A stretch of 45,923 nt of DNA from CAYLXC01 sp964387865 (GTDB lineage Bacteria; Patescibacteriota; Microgenomatia; Daviesbacterales; UBA10151). The translations under genes and the position numbers were made by a program. Positions within the stretch are counted from its first letter, which is position 1, and each line of letters begins with the position of its first letter. Shown piece by piece: positions 15,728 through 21,749 of the stretch. The notes under the pieces are model-generated. The model searched no databases, was not told the DNA's origin, and saw only the letters and a list, made by a program, of their open reading frames with translations. The stretch lies in NCBI GenBank assembly GCA_964387865.1, contig CAYLXC010000005.1, positions 1 to 45,923 on the forward strand. The letters run 5' to 3'.

Positions 15728-15736
15728 ATTTTATCA
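15728..15736 (-). promoter_or_regulatory. Extended -10 box of the 15721 gene
   Basis: TGA followed by TAAAAT on the minus strand, six bases before the ATG at 15721. The transcript is predicted to be leaderless. Confidence 0.65.
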
Positions 15737-15740
15737 TATT

Positions 15741-16607
15741 CTAATTACACCTGGCTGAACCAGAATCCCTAAATTCAGAACGATTAGTTGAGATAAACTC
15801 CCAGTCAAAGCTATCTTTGTGCAAAATTAATTTAAGGACTCCAAAATTTTCATTGTTTCTTACCTGACTATATTTATTAATATTTTTTATGCTGTATAAA
15901 CTTCTTCCTCCTGTTCCAACGATAAACTGCCTAATGCCATCCTGTGTTACAAATCTTTCATAAATATGGTCATGACCATTTAGAACCAAATCAACTCCAT
16001 TTCGGGATAAGATTTCCCAAACAGGCTTTACAAAATCATTTAGACCATGTTTACCTGAGCTAAAATAAGGATGGTGAAAATAAGCCAAACTGCACGTTGT
16101 TAGATTTGTTTTAAGGTCTTCTTCTAACCATTTTATCTGATCTTGGTTGAATTTGTTGCTGTCCAGGGAAATTAGATGCCAATCTCCTAAATTAAAGGAG
16201 TAATAGCTTTTAATTTTTGGAAAGTAGTTAAAATAACCTTGAGCATCTTTTGTCTGGTATTCATGGTTACCTAATGCAGGGTAAGTCTTATCTTTAAATT
16301 TTCCCCATGATCTGTCATAAAATTTATAAAAATCCTCCAAATTTCCATTTTCATATTGCAAATCGCCCAATATCAAAACAGCATCCGGATTAATTTTCTC
16401 TACCAAATTTGCAGTTTTTTCCTGCTGGCACTCAGAGGACAGGTAAGAAATACGGTTACAGGAAATATCCCCGGCAACAACAATAACAGGATGAGTTGTG
16501 TTTGAGGTATATGAAGGAAATTCAGTTTCAGGTGCATCAGAACCTTTAAAAATTATAAAACCTGTAATTAGAATTAAAATACTCACCAGTCCCAGAAGCT
16601 TACGCAT
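15741..16607 (-). CDS. Exported metallophosphoesterase
   Basis: The 288-residue protein has an N-terminal hydrophobic anchor or signal (LLGLVSILILITGFIIF) and a calcineurin-like domain of the purple acid phosphatase type. The metal-binding motifs appear in order: AGDIS, GDLQYENG, GNHEYQT, FHHPYFSSG and NGHDHIYER. It should hydrolyse phosphate esters outside the membrane. Cys residues (SCNR, SECQ, TTCS, ARCN) suggest disulphides. It has a TATACT box eight bases before the ATG. Phosphate scavenging is a plausible role, but the natural substrate cannot be told. Confidence 0.9.
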   Translation of the reverse strand: MRKLLGLVSILILITGFIIFKGSDAPETEFPSYTSNTTHPVIVVAGDISCNRISYLSSECQQEKTANLVEKINPDAVLILGDLQYENGNLEDFYKFYDRSWGKFKDKTYPALGNHEYQTKDAQGYFNYFPKIKSYYSFNLGDWHLISLDSNKFNQDQIKWLEEDLKTNLTTCSLAYFHHPYFSSGKHGLNDFVKPVWEILSRNGVDLVLNGHDHIYERFVTQDGIRQFIVGTGGRSLYSIKNINKYSQVRNNENFGVLKLILHKDSFDWEFISTNRSEFRDSGSARCN

Positions 16608-16615
16608 ATATAACT

Positions 16616-16621
16616 AGTATA
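16616..16621 (-). promoter_or_regulatory. -10 box of the phosphoesterase gene
   Basis: TATACT on the minus strand, ending eight bases before the ATG at 16607. No Shine-Dalgarno is present. Confidence 0.65.
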
Positions 16622-16729
16622 GCGGAAAATGAATAATATGCGGACCGGCTGGATTTAGTTTATAACTAGTTGTATAGGTGGGTGAGTGGACAGACCTACT
16701 TTGTACCCAATTCAAGAAATTTAAAGCTG

Positions 16730-16757
16730 TTTACGAAATTCCTAACTATGGTATAGT
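16730..16757 (+). promoter_or_regulatory. Promoter of the 16764 gene
   Basis: TTTACG, 16-base spacer, TATAGT. The -10 box ends six bases before the ATG, so the transcript should be leaderless. Confidence 0.65.
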
Positions 16758-16763
16758 TTAGCT

Positions 16764-17033
16764 ATGAATAAGGGTTTTTGGAAAGGTTTAGGCTATAGCT
16801 TCTTAGCAGGCTCTTTTTTAAATTTACTACTTGTTTTTGCTTTTAAAATCCTTCAAAAGATAGGGATAATTCATACTGAGGAGAATAATCCATTTCTCAT
16901 TCTGGGGGTATATGCGGTTGTTCTGTTAATCTATACATTAGTAGCTGTATTTTATTCTAAGCGACAATCATCAGAAAATCTGGAAAAATTAAAAAAGGAA
17001 GTTGAAAATGTTACTGGCAAAAAGATAGTTTAG
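16764..17033 (+). CDS. Small two-helix membrane protein
   Basis: The 89-residue protein has two membrane helices (YSFLAGSFLNLLLVFAFKIL and LILGVYAVVLLIYTLVAVFY) and a charged cytosolic tail rich in Lys and Glu (ENLEKLKKEVENVTGKK) likely to form a coiled coil. It has an adjacent TATAGT box. No family is recognised. It stands alone between the phosphoesterase and the tRNA-His locus. Confidence 0.7.
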   Translation: MNKGFWKGLGYSFLAGSFLNLLLVFAFKILQKIGIIHTEENNPFLILGVYAVVLLIYTLVAVFYSKRQSSENLEKLKKEVENVTGKKIV

Positions 17034-17062
17034 CTTGTCCTAACAACCTAAATCCACTCTGG

Positions 17063-17135
17063 GGTGGTCGACGGGTAACGCTCCCGCTCCCTTCCGCTCC
17101 ACAGGCGGACGTTCTACTTTTGAACTACGACCACC
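17063..17135 (-). tRNA. tRNA-His(GTG) with atypical D- and T-loops
   Basis: The acceptor stem GTGGTCG/CGACCAC is perfect, with the His-specific extra G at -1 facing discriminator C. The anticodon stem TCCGC/GCGGA encloses CTGTGGA, giving GTG. The D-loop is AAAAGTA, lacking G18 of the usual GG. The T stem GCGGG/CCCGT encloses AGCGTTA instead of TTCGANN. C56 and G57 remain, while positions 54/58 read A/T instead of T/A. It may still be functional. Confidence 0.8.
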
Positions 17136-17149
17136 ATGACGCTCTTCCT

Positions 17150-17237
17150 GGGTTGCTTCTTTATTTTATGGTAATTTATTTAAGGTAGCAACCCGTCATG
17201 TACCAGATGGTACATGACCCATTGAGCTACAGCCACC
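17150..17237 (-). other. Partial tRNA 5' end plus two hairpins
   Basis: On the minus strand, 17237-17219 reads like the first 19 bases of a normal tRNA-His (G-1, GTGGCTG, TA, GCTC, AATGG). It stops in the D-loop at a 24-bp palindrome (17218-17195, GTCATGTACC/GGTACATGAC), followed by a second hairpin GGGTTGCT/AGCAACCC (17194-17150). The complete tRNA-His starts 15 bases later. Most likely a broken tRNA copy; it could instead be part of a longer structured RNA. Confidence 0.55.
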
Positions 17238-17254
17238 AGACATTCATATTCTAC

Positions 17255-17284
17255 TTGATTTTTACCTCATAATCTAGTTATTAT
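17255..17284 (+). promoter_or_regulatory. Promoter of the 17293 gene
   Basis: TTGATT, 18-base spacer, TATTAT. The box ends eight bases before the ATG at 17293. Confidence 0.65.
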
Positions 17285-17292
17285 CAGCGTAT

Positions 17293-17772
17293 ATGCGCAT
17301 AAGAGAAGTATTAGTAGAAAATGCGGCATGGCACATAAATGATGTTGAAAATGCAGTGAGGCGCATAATTAAATTATATACTCAGGAATTTGAGGTACTG
17401 GATTCAACTGGATGGGAAAACGCGACGGATAGGGCTCTCTATTCATCAAGAGGGCTTGAAAGTGTAATTGCTGCACTAAATCCGGTCGGATTTAAACTTT
17501 TATTCGTTGGACCTAGATACGCGAACGTAAATGAGGAGCATAGGGTTTTCTGGAATATTATGGAACCAAGGGTCGAACTTGTTGATCCGCCACACGGATT
17601 GCAGCCTCAAATATCTAGAGATAAACTTCACGATGTGAGCGATGCAATAATGGAAGTGACAAGGATTGCTTATGGATTGGAGGTCTTACGTGATCCGGTT
17701 CGGCTTGTATTCCCGAAAGCAATGTACGCAGAACTGAGGCTTAACACAGGATTGTTAATTCAAAGAAATTAA
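17293..17772 (+). CDS. Hypothetical protein, 159 residues
   Basis: I do not recognise a family. The protein is soluble and mixed alpha/beta: an N-terminal helix with NAAWHINDVENAVRRIIKL, a strand-rich centre (FKLLFVGPRY), and a helical second half. There is no signal peptide or membrane helix. A promoter ends eight bases before the ATG, so the message should be leaderless. Two hairpins follow the stop codon and could end transcription. Codon use looks like its neighbours. Confidence 0.7.
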   Translation: MRIREVLVENAAWHINDVENAVRRIIKLYTQEFEVLDSTGWENATDRALYSSRGLESVIAALNPVGFKLLFVGPRYANVNEEHRVFWNIMEPRVELVDPPHGLQPQISRDKLHDVSDAIMEVTRIAYGLEVLRDPVRLVFPKAMYAELRLNTGLLIQRN

Positions 17773-17780
17773 CTACTAAA

Positions 17781-17836
17781 AATCCCACCTTGCGGCGGGA
17801 TTCCTAGAGAACTTGTATACCTTGCGGTTTACAAGT
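17781..17836 (+). terminator. Two consecutive hairpins after the 17293 gene
   Basis: AATCCC/GGGATT (17781-17802) and ACTTGTA/TACAAGT (17811-17836), each with an inner CC-TTGC-GG or ACC-TTGC-GGT tip, follow the stop within ten bases. No long T run, so termination strength is uncertain. Confidence 0.5.
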
Positions 17837-17847
17837 ACCCTCCACTA

Positions 17848-17853
17848 TATAAT
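17848..17853 (+). promoter_or_regulatory. -10 box of the small unit at 17883
   Basis: Consensus TATAAT with no clear -35 box at normal spacing. It would start a transcript near 17860. Confidence 0.5.
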
Positions 17854-17882
17854 GTAAATTCACTCTTGTCAACTAGGATTAA

Positions 17883-17990
17883 ATGGATCAAAATAAGTCA
17901 ATTCCTGCAACTACGCCCGCACGTCATGTAATTTCATTATATGTCACTATATTGTATTATTTGTCACTACATGTTAGTATTAAATCCTAA
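17883..17990 (+). CDS. Possible 35-residue small protein, or a small RNA
   Basis: An ATG with AGGA five bases upstream opens a 35-codon frame with a hydrophobic C-terminal half (VISLYVTILYYLSLHV), suggesting a membrane peptide. It lies between a TATAAT box and a strong terminator, a compact unit of about 165 bases. The ribosome site AGGATT is complementary to AATCCT near the end of the frame, so a closed RNA fold could block translation. Whether the product is the peptide or the RNA cannot be decided from this one sequence. Confidence 0.4.
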   Translation: MDQNKSIPATTPARHVISLYVTILYYLSLHVSIKS

Positions 17991-17993
17991 CTC

Positions 17994-18023
17994 CCCCCGG
18001 TTCATTACGACCCGGGGGTTTTT
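17994..18023 (+). terminator. Strong intrinsic terminator
   Basis: CCCCCGG pairs with CCGGGGG around an 11-base loop and is followed by TTTTT. It closes the small unit at 17883. Confidence 0.85.
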
Positions 18024-18033
18024 ATTGTAGAAT
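18005..18033 (+). promoter_or_regulatory. Promoter of the NYN-fragment gene, overlapping a terminator
   Basis: TTACGA, 17-base spacer, TAGAAT, ending six bases before the ATG at 18040. The -35 box lies in the terminator loop. Confidence 0.5.
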
Positions 18034-18039
18034 AGATTC

Positions 18040-18297
18040 ATGGCGAAAGTTCTGGTCCAGTTTGACGGTAGTAACTTCTACAATAAAGTTAAGAGATTAT
18101 CTTCTGATATTCACCTTACTAATTATGATTATGCTGGGTTAGCTACTTCAATTGTGGGAAAAAATCCTAATCAAATTATCTATTATGTGGGTTTTGAAAA
18201 CTTTATTAGTAGAGCCCTTTCTAAAAATTGTTCTTCATATTTAATTCTTAAGAAAAATCAAATTCTAAGATTCTCTAAGGATAAAACTTCAGTTTGA
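18040..18297 (+). pseudogene. NYN-domain (LabA-like) protein with internal deletion
   Basis: The 85-residue product starts like NYN-domain ribonuclease-fold proteins (VLVQFDGSNFYNKVK, with the first catalytic Asp) and runs to IIYYVG. It then resembles the C-terminal part of such proteins (a G-F-x-x-x-x-S-x-A-L-x-x-x-C pattern followed by LILKK). Normal members are about 170-250 residues; the middle, holding the remaining acidic residues, is absent. A deletion joining two similar Y-x-G-F segments is inferred. It keeps a promoter at leaderless spacing and overlaps the end of the convergent glycosidase gene by nine bases. Confidence 0.6.
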
Positions 18298-20070
18298 AAA
18301 TGGGAGGAGGTTCCAAAATTCTTTGGGGTTTACAATTGTGGCTAATAATTTTGGCTGAAGTTCACCGAAATCTAAAACATTAACGCCGGCAGATACTCTA
18401 CTTCTGACCTTCACAGCTTTATAATTTGGCTTTTCCAGTGTAAAATCAAATGCGTAATCAGGAAGTAAGTTTCTTGCTTCAATTCCATCTGATAACCCAT
18501 TTTCATCAATTTTTACTTTTTGCAGGCTTTCTCCTACAGCACCTTCAACTGTTAAAATATAGTCACCACTATAGTATTTTTTCCACTTTAGAGAGTTTTT
18601 TATTTTCAAAATAACAGGCTGTTTAACTTCTGTTTCAAACTCAAACGGAGGAGAATCAAATTCCTTTTCTTCTGCAAATAAATTTAAAACTACTTTGATT
18701 TTTCCGCTTTGGGGTGCTTTAATTCTAAAATGGAATATGTAATCTTTTCCAGGTTCAATTTTCCTGCCTTTTTCCATTTCTTGAGTCTCAATCCCAAGCT
18801 CACTTCCACCCTGGATAGGAACCAGTTTGACCACTTGTCCTGCACCGTCTGGTGCGGGACCATACCAAATCGATTGACCAGTGTTTTTAAATGTTAGGAA
18901 AATGTCATAAGATTGATTTGCAACAAGGGATGAAAAAATTTCACCCTTTGTAAGTTGGGCTTTATGTTCCTGTGCTGGGCTACCCAGTACCTTTGGCATA
19001 TCCAGGATAGTTTGGTACTGAGGGTAATATTCCGGAAATTGAGTACCTAATACTCTGTTTTTTTGACCTTCACCAGTTATCTTCTTAAAAGAAAAGTGGT
19101 CAAAAGGTGTTTCCTGATAACTTAAAATAAATGGTGTTACTGCAACAATTTGATTGCTGCTCCAGATATCTTCAAAGGCAATTCTATAATAGCCGGAAAC
19201 TGTGTCTGCTTTATGTAAAGACGGATCATGATTTATTCCCTCCGCATGTTTCCATCCAGTTTCAGTTATGAAAACGGGCAAATTTTTAGTAACTCCTAAA
19301 CTTCTTAAGAGCTGCATTTCCCAGACCCAACCCCTTATTGAACCTCTGCCTATGGCGTTAGGAGAACCGGAAAAAGCAGGATTAGGGTAGGAATGAGATA
19401 TCCAACCATCCAGTTTGTTAAATATTCCGGAAACTTCTTCATTCATTTGTCTCAAAAATTTTAATTCATCCTCAAATTCAGGAGGTTTAGATGGAGCAGA
19501 AGCATCAAAACCGGCATTCATAACAAAGAAGTCTTCATTTTTACTTTTTAAAGCTGCAATTGTTTTATCCAAAACTCGGGCATAGGATTTTGCATCAACA
19601 GAGTTACCCCATTCTTTGCCGTGGTTAGGCTCATTATAGATTACAACATAACGGTTTTTGACAGGCCAATTTAAGTTATTCAAAAAATCAGCCACAGCCT
19701 CTTCTTCGCCCTCATACGGCCTTTCCCAATGTTCATTGAGAGGTTTAGTGGCAAGCCTAACTATGGGGATAAGATGCCTTCGTCTTAAATCATTGAAAAA
19801 TTCCTGCCATTTACTGTGATTTCTGTCTTTGCTTTCTATTAAGAAAGTAATGTAACCCCAATCACCATTTGTGTTAACCAGTTGTGCAGCAGGAGAGGAT
19901 TCATCAGGAGTGGCCTGGATAATATGAATTCCGAATTTGTTGTTGGGAACTGATAGGGGATCAACTATGGCATGAGCAGGTAGTTGGTAGTATGTAGAAA
20001 GTAGAAAGAAAAAAAGCAGACTTAAAAATCCCTTAATACATACTGCAATATACTTTCTACAAACTTTCAT
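18289..20070 (-). CDS. Secreted clan-A glycoside hydrolase-like protein
   Basis: The 593-residue protein starts with a signal peptide (FLSLLFFFLLSTYYQLPAHA). Residues about 45-340 form a TIM-barrel-like domain with YNEPNHGKEW (proposed acid/base Glu) and VFITETGWKH (proposed nucleophile Glu), the spacing seen in clan GH-A enzymes. Two or more beta-sandwich domains follow, the first with a TFKNTGQSIWYG segment like carbohydrate- or surface-associated Ig-like modules. Polysaccharide hydrolysis outside the cell is likely; the substrate is not known. An extended -10 box lies nine bases before the ATG. Confidence 0.82.
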   Translation of the reverse strand: MKVCRKYIAVCIKGFLSLLFFFLLSTYYQLPAHAIVDPLSVPNNKFGIHIIQATPDESSPAAQLVNTNGDWGYITFLIESKDRNHSKWQEFFNDLRRRHLIPIVRLATKPLNEHWERPYEGEEEAVADFLNNLNWPVKNRYVVIYNEPNHGKEWGNSVDAKSYARVLDKTIAALKSKNEDFFVMNAGFDASAPSKPPEFEDELKFLRQMNEEVSGIFNKLDGWISHSYPNPAFSGSPNAIGRGSIRGWVWEMQLLRSLGVTKNLPVFITETGWKHAEGINHDPSLHKADTVSGYYRIAFEDIWSSNQIVAVTPFILSYQETPFDHFSFKKITGEGQKNRVLGTQFPEYYPQYQTILDMPKVLGSPAQEHKAQLTKGEIFSSLVANQSYDIFLTFKNTGQSIWYGPAPDGAGQVVKLVPIQGGSELGIETQEMEKGRKIEPGKDYIFHFRIKAPQSGKIKVVLNLFAEEKEFDSPPFEFETEVKQPVILKIKNSLKWKKYYSGDYILTVEGAVGESLQKVKIDENGLSDGIEARNLLPDYAFDFTLEKPNYKAVKVRSRVSAGVNVLDFGELQPKLLATIVNPKEFWNLLPFSN

Positions 20071-20079
20071 GAACCATAT

Positions 20080-20088
20080 ATTTTACCA
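20080..20088 (-). promoter_or_regulatory. Extended -10 box of the glycosidase gene
   Basis: TGG followed by TAAAAT on the minus strand, nine bases before the ATG at 20070. Confidence 0.65.
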
Positions 20089-20102
20089 TTTAAACGAAAA
20101 AT

Positions 20103-20131
20103 TTGACTGGAATATTGTTTAGTGTTAATGT
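20103..20131 (+). promoter_or_regulatory. Promoter of the TPP-decarboxylase gene
   Basis: TTGACT, 17-base spacer, TAATGT, ending 12 bases before the ATG at 20144. It diverges from the glycosidase promoter. Confidence 0.6.
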
Positions 20132-20143
20132 TTAATTTGCAAA

Positions 20144-21430
20144 ATGGCAGATCTTCGCGAAACCTTAAATCACGCCAAAGAAAGACTTACAAAACCCACG
20201 GATATTCAGTTTGTTCAAAGATTTTTGGATCATGGCATAAGACACGTAGTGACCGTTCCATGTTCGATAACTGCAACAGTTGACCCAATTTGGTCTGATC
20301 ATGCCAAGGCAGGCGAGATGGAGTATTGGAAGATGGTTAATGAACACTCCTTAGTGGGGGTTGCAAGTGGTGTGTATTTTGGAACAGGAGAGTTAGCACT
20401 TGCTCACATGCAAAATTCCGGTATTGGTAATGCTCTAGATGGATTTGTTTCCTTCGCCGGTGTATATAAAATCCCCACTTTAGCTGTTGCCACCTGGAGA
20501 GGAAATGACGAAAGAGATGATTCCGAACCTCATCAAGAGATAGGTAAAAGAACAAATAAATTAACAAAGGATGTTGTTGATAAAAAAAGTATTTTTGGAG
20601 AAAGAAGCGGAAGGGGAATCTTAAGGCAAATAGACGAGGCGGTTCTTTGGGCGAGGGAAGGTAATCAAAGCTTAATTAGACTCTCTCCAGATGCTTTCAA
20701 AAAGACGTACTTGTTGGTTTTACCAGAAGTTGAGGGTACGGAATATCTACCTATTGATCACAGACTTGAAGTGTTAAGAGCATCTAAAGGAGATTCCATG
20801 GATGCTGTTTTTGGAAGAAATCGGATTTCAAGAGATGAAGCATTACGAGAAATAGTTTCACTTAATGATAAAGCCGCCATTATCTTTAGCAATGGGTTTA
20901 CTGCTAGGGAGGCTCAGGAAAAAGCTGATAGACTGGGAAATTTTTATAATGCAGGTTATATGGGAGGAGGTTTGGCAATCGGGTGGGGACTTGCAAAAAG
21001 CAATCCCGATATAAAAGTAATTGTTGTAGACGGTGATCAAAATGCGGAAATGGGAAAGATGCATGAGATTTTGGCAAATGATTATCCTGATAATTTACAC
21101 TGGTTTATTCTGGATAATGGTTTTGGCACCTCTGTTGGAGTATCTAGGAGTGTTCCATTACCTTGGTGGTACTATGATTTGGCGCATGTTATAAGAACCG
21201 TACCAGATATGCCTGGTGAGTTTAGAGCTCCAAGGGTAGGAGGAAGAGGTATTTATTTTGATATGAGGGAGGCAATTGAAATGGCAGAGAGAGTAGGCCC
21301 CCTTCCAGTTCATGCAATGAGGTTTAGACATTGGATTTCAATAACTGCTGAAGAAAATCGCCACCTGCAGGGTTTGTTAAATAAAATGGGTGAGGAACTT
21401 AATGAACAAATTCCAAGAATTTTCCCCTGA
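20144..21430 (+). CDS. TPP-dependent decarboxylase, phosphonopyruvate/sulfopyruvate type
   Basis: The 428-residue enzyme has the two-domain plan of phosphonopyruvate decarboxylase. The pyrimidine-binding half carries NEHSLVGVASG with the catalytic Glu, then HMQNSGIGNALDGFVSF and WRGNDERDDSEPHQ. The pyrophosphate-binding half has VVDGDQNAEMGKM and ends FILDNGFGTS, a GDG-type motif. Family members decarboxylate phosphonopyruvate to phosphonoacetaldehyde or sulfopyruvate to sulfoacetaldehyde. No PEP mutase or transaminase gene is visible nearby, so the pathway is open; a related 2-oxoacid decarboxylase is possible. Confidence 0.85.
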   Translation: MADLRETLNHAKERLTKPTDIQFVQRFLDHGIRHVVTVPCSITATVDPIWSDHAKAGEMEYWKMVNEHSLVGVASGVYFGTGELALAHMQNSGIGNALDGFVSFAGVYKIPTLAVATWRGNDERDDSEPHQEIGKRTNKLTKDVVDKKSIFGERSGRGILRQIDEAVLWAREGNQSLIRLSPDAFKKTYLLVLPEVEGTEYLPIDHRLEVLRASKGDSMDAVFGRNRISRDEALREIVSLNDKAAIIFSNGFTAREAQEKADRLGNFYNAGYMGGGLAIGWGLAKSNPDIKVIVVDGDQNAEMGKMHEILANDYPDNLHWFILDNGFGTSVGVSRSVPLPWWYYDLAHVIRTVPDMPGEFRAPRVGGRGIYFDMREAIEMAERVGPLPVHAMRFRHWISITAEENRHLQGLLNKMGEELNEQIPRIFP

Positions 21431-21466
21431 ACTAACCACAAATCTATTCAACCGCATAATTGTATC

Positions 21467-21495
21467 TTGACCTTTGGGTTTTATTAGGGTATTGT
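21467..21495 (+). promoter_or_regulatory. Promoter of the dinB operon
   Basis: TTGACC, 17-base spacer, TATTGT, ending 5 bases before GTG 21501 and 11 before ATG 21507. No LexA-like box is obvious. Confidence 0.7.
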
Positions 21496-21506
21496 AAAGT
21501 GTGTCC

Positions 21507-21749
21507 ATGATTGAAGTCTCTGAACCTATCAGTGTCTGGGCATATTTTGAAAATGGAACTGTTAAACCCCACATATTTTTTTGGAATAAAAGACAAATAA
21601 AGATAGAAAAAATTAATTTAGTTCATACCACCAGAAACGGATCTTCACCAGCATATCACTTTTCAGTTTCATCAGGTGGGAATTTTTACAGACTTGCTTT
21701 TAATCCTGTGGATTTGAAATGGTTTCTGGAGGCAGTCGAAGAGGAATGA
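21507..21749 (+). CDS. Small hypothetical protein coupled to dinB
   Basis: The 80-residue protein is beta-rich and soluble, with FENGTVKPHIFFWNKRQIKI and HFSVSSGGNFYRLAFN. GTG 21501 is an alternative start two codons earlier. Its TGA overlaps the ATG of dinB (ATGA), so the two are translated together, and a role linked to translesion synthesis is a fair inference. No named family is recognised. The promoter directly upstream should give a transcript with almost no leader. Confidence 0.7.
   Translation: MIEVSEPISVWAYFENGTVKPHIFFWNKRQIKIEKINLVHTTRNGSSPAYHFSVSSGGNFYRLAFNPVDLKWFLEAVEEE

Noticed and set aside
17063..17237. A single tRNA-His with a long intron
   Set aside because: The complete cloverleaf is found in 17063-17135 alone; the upstream 5' end would need a second 3' half that is not present.
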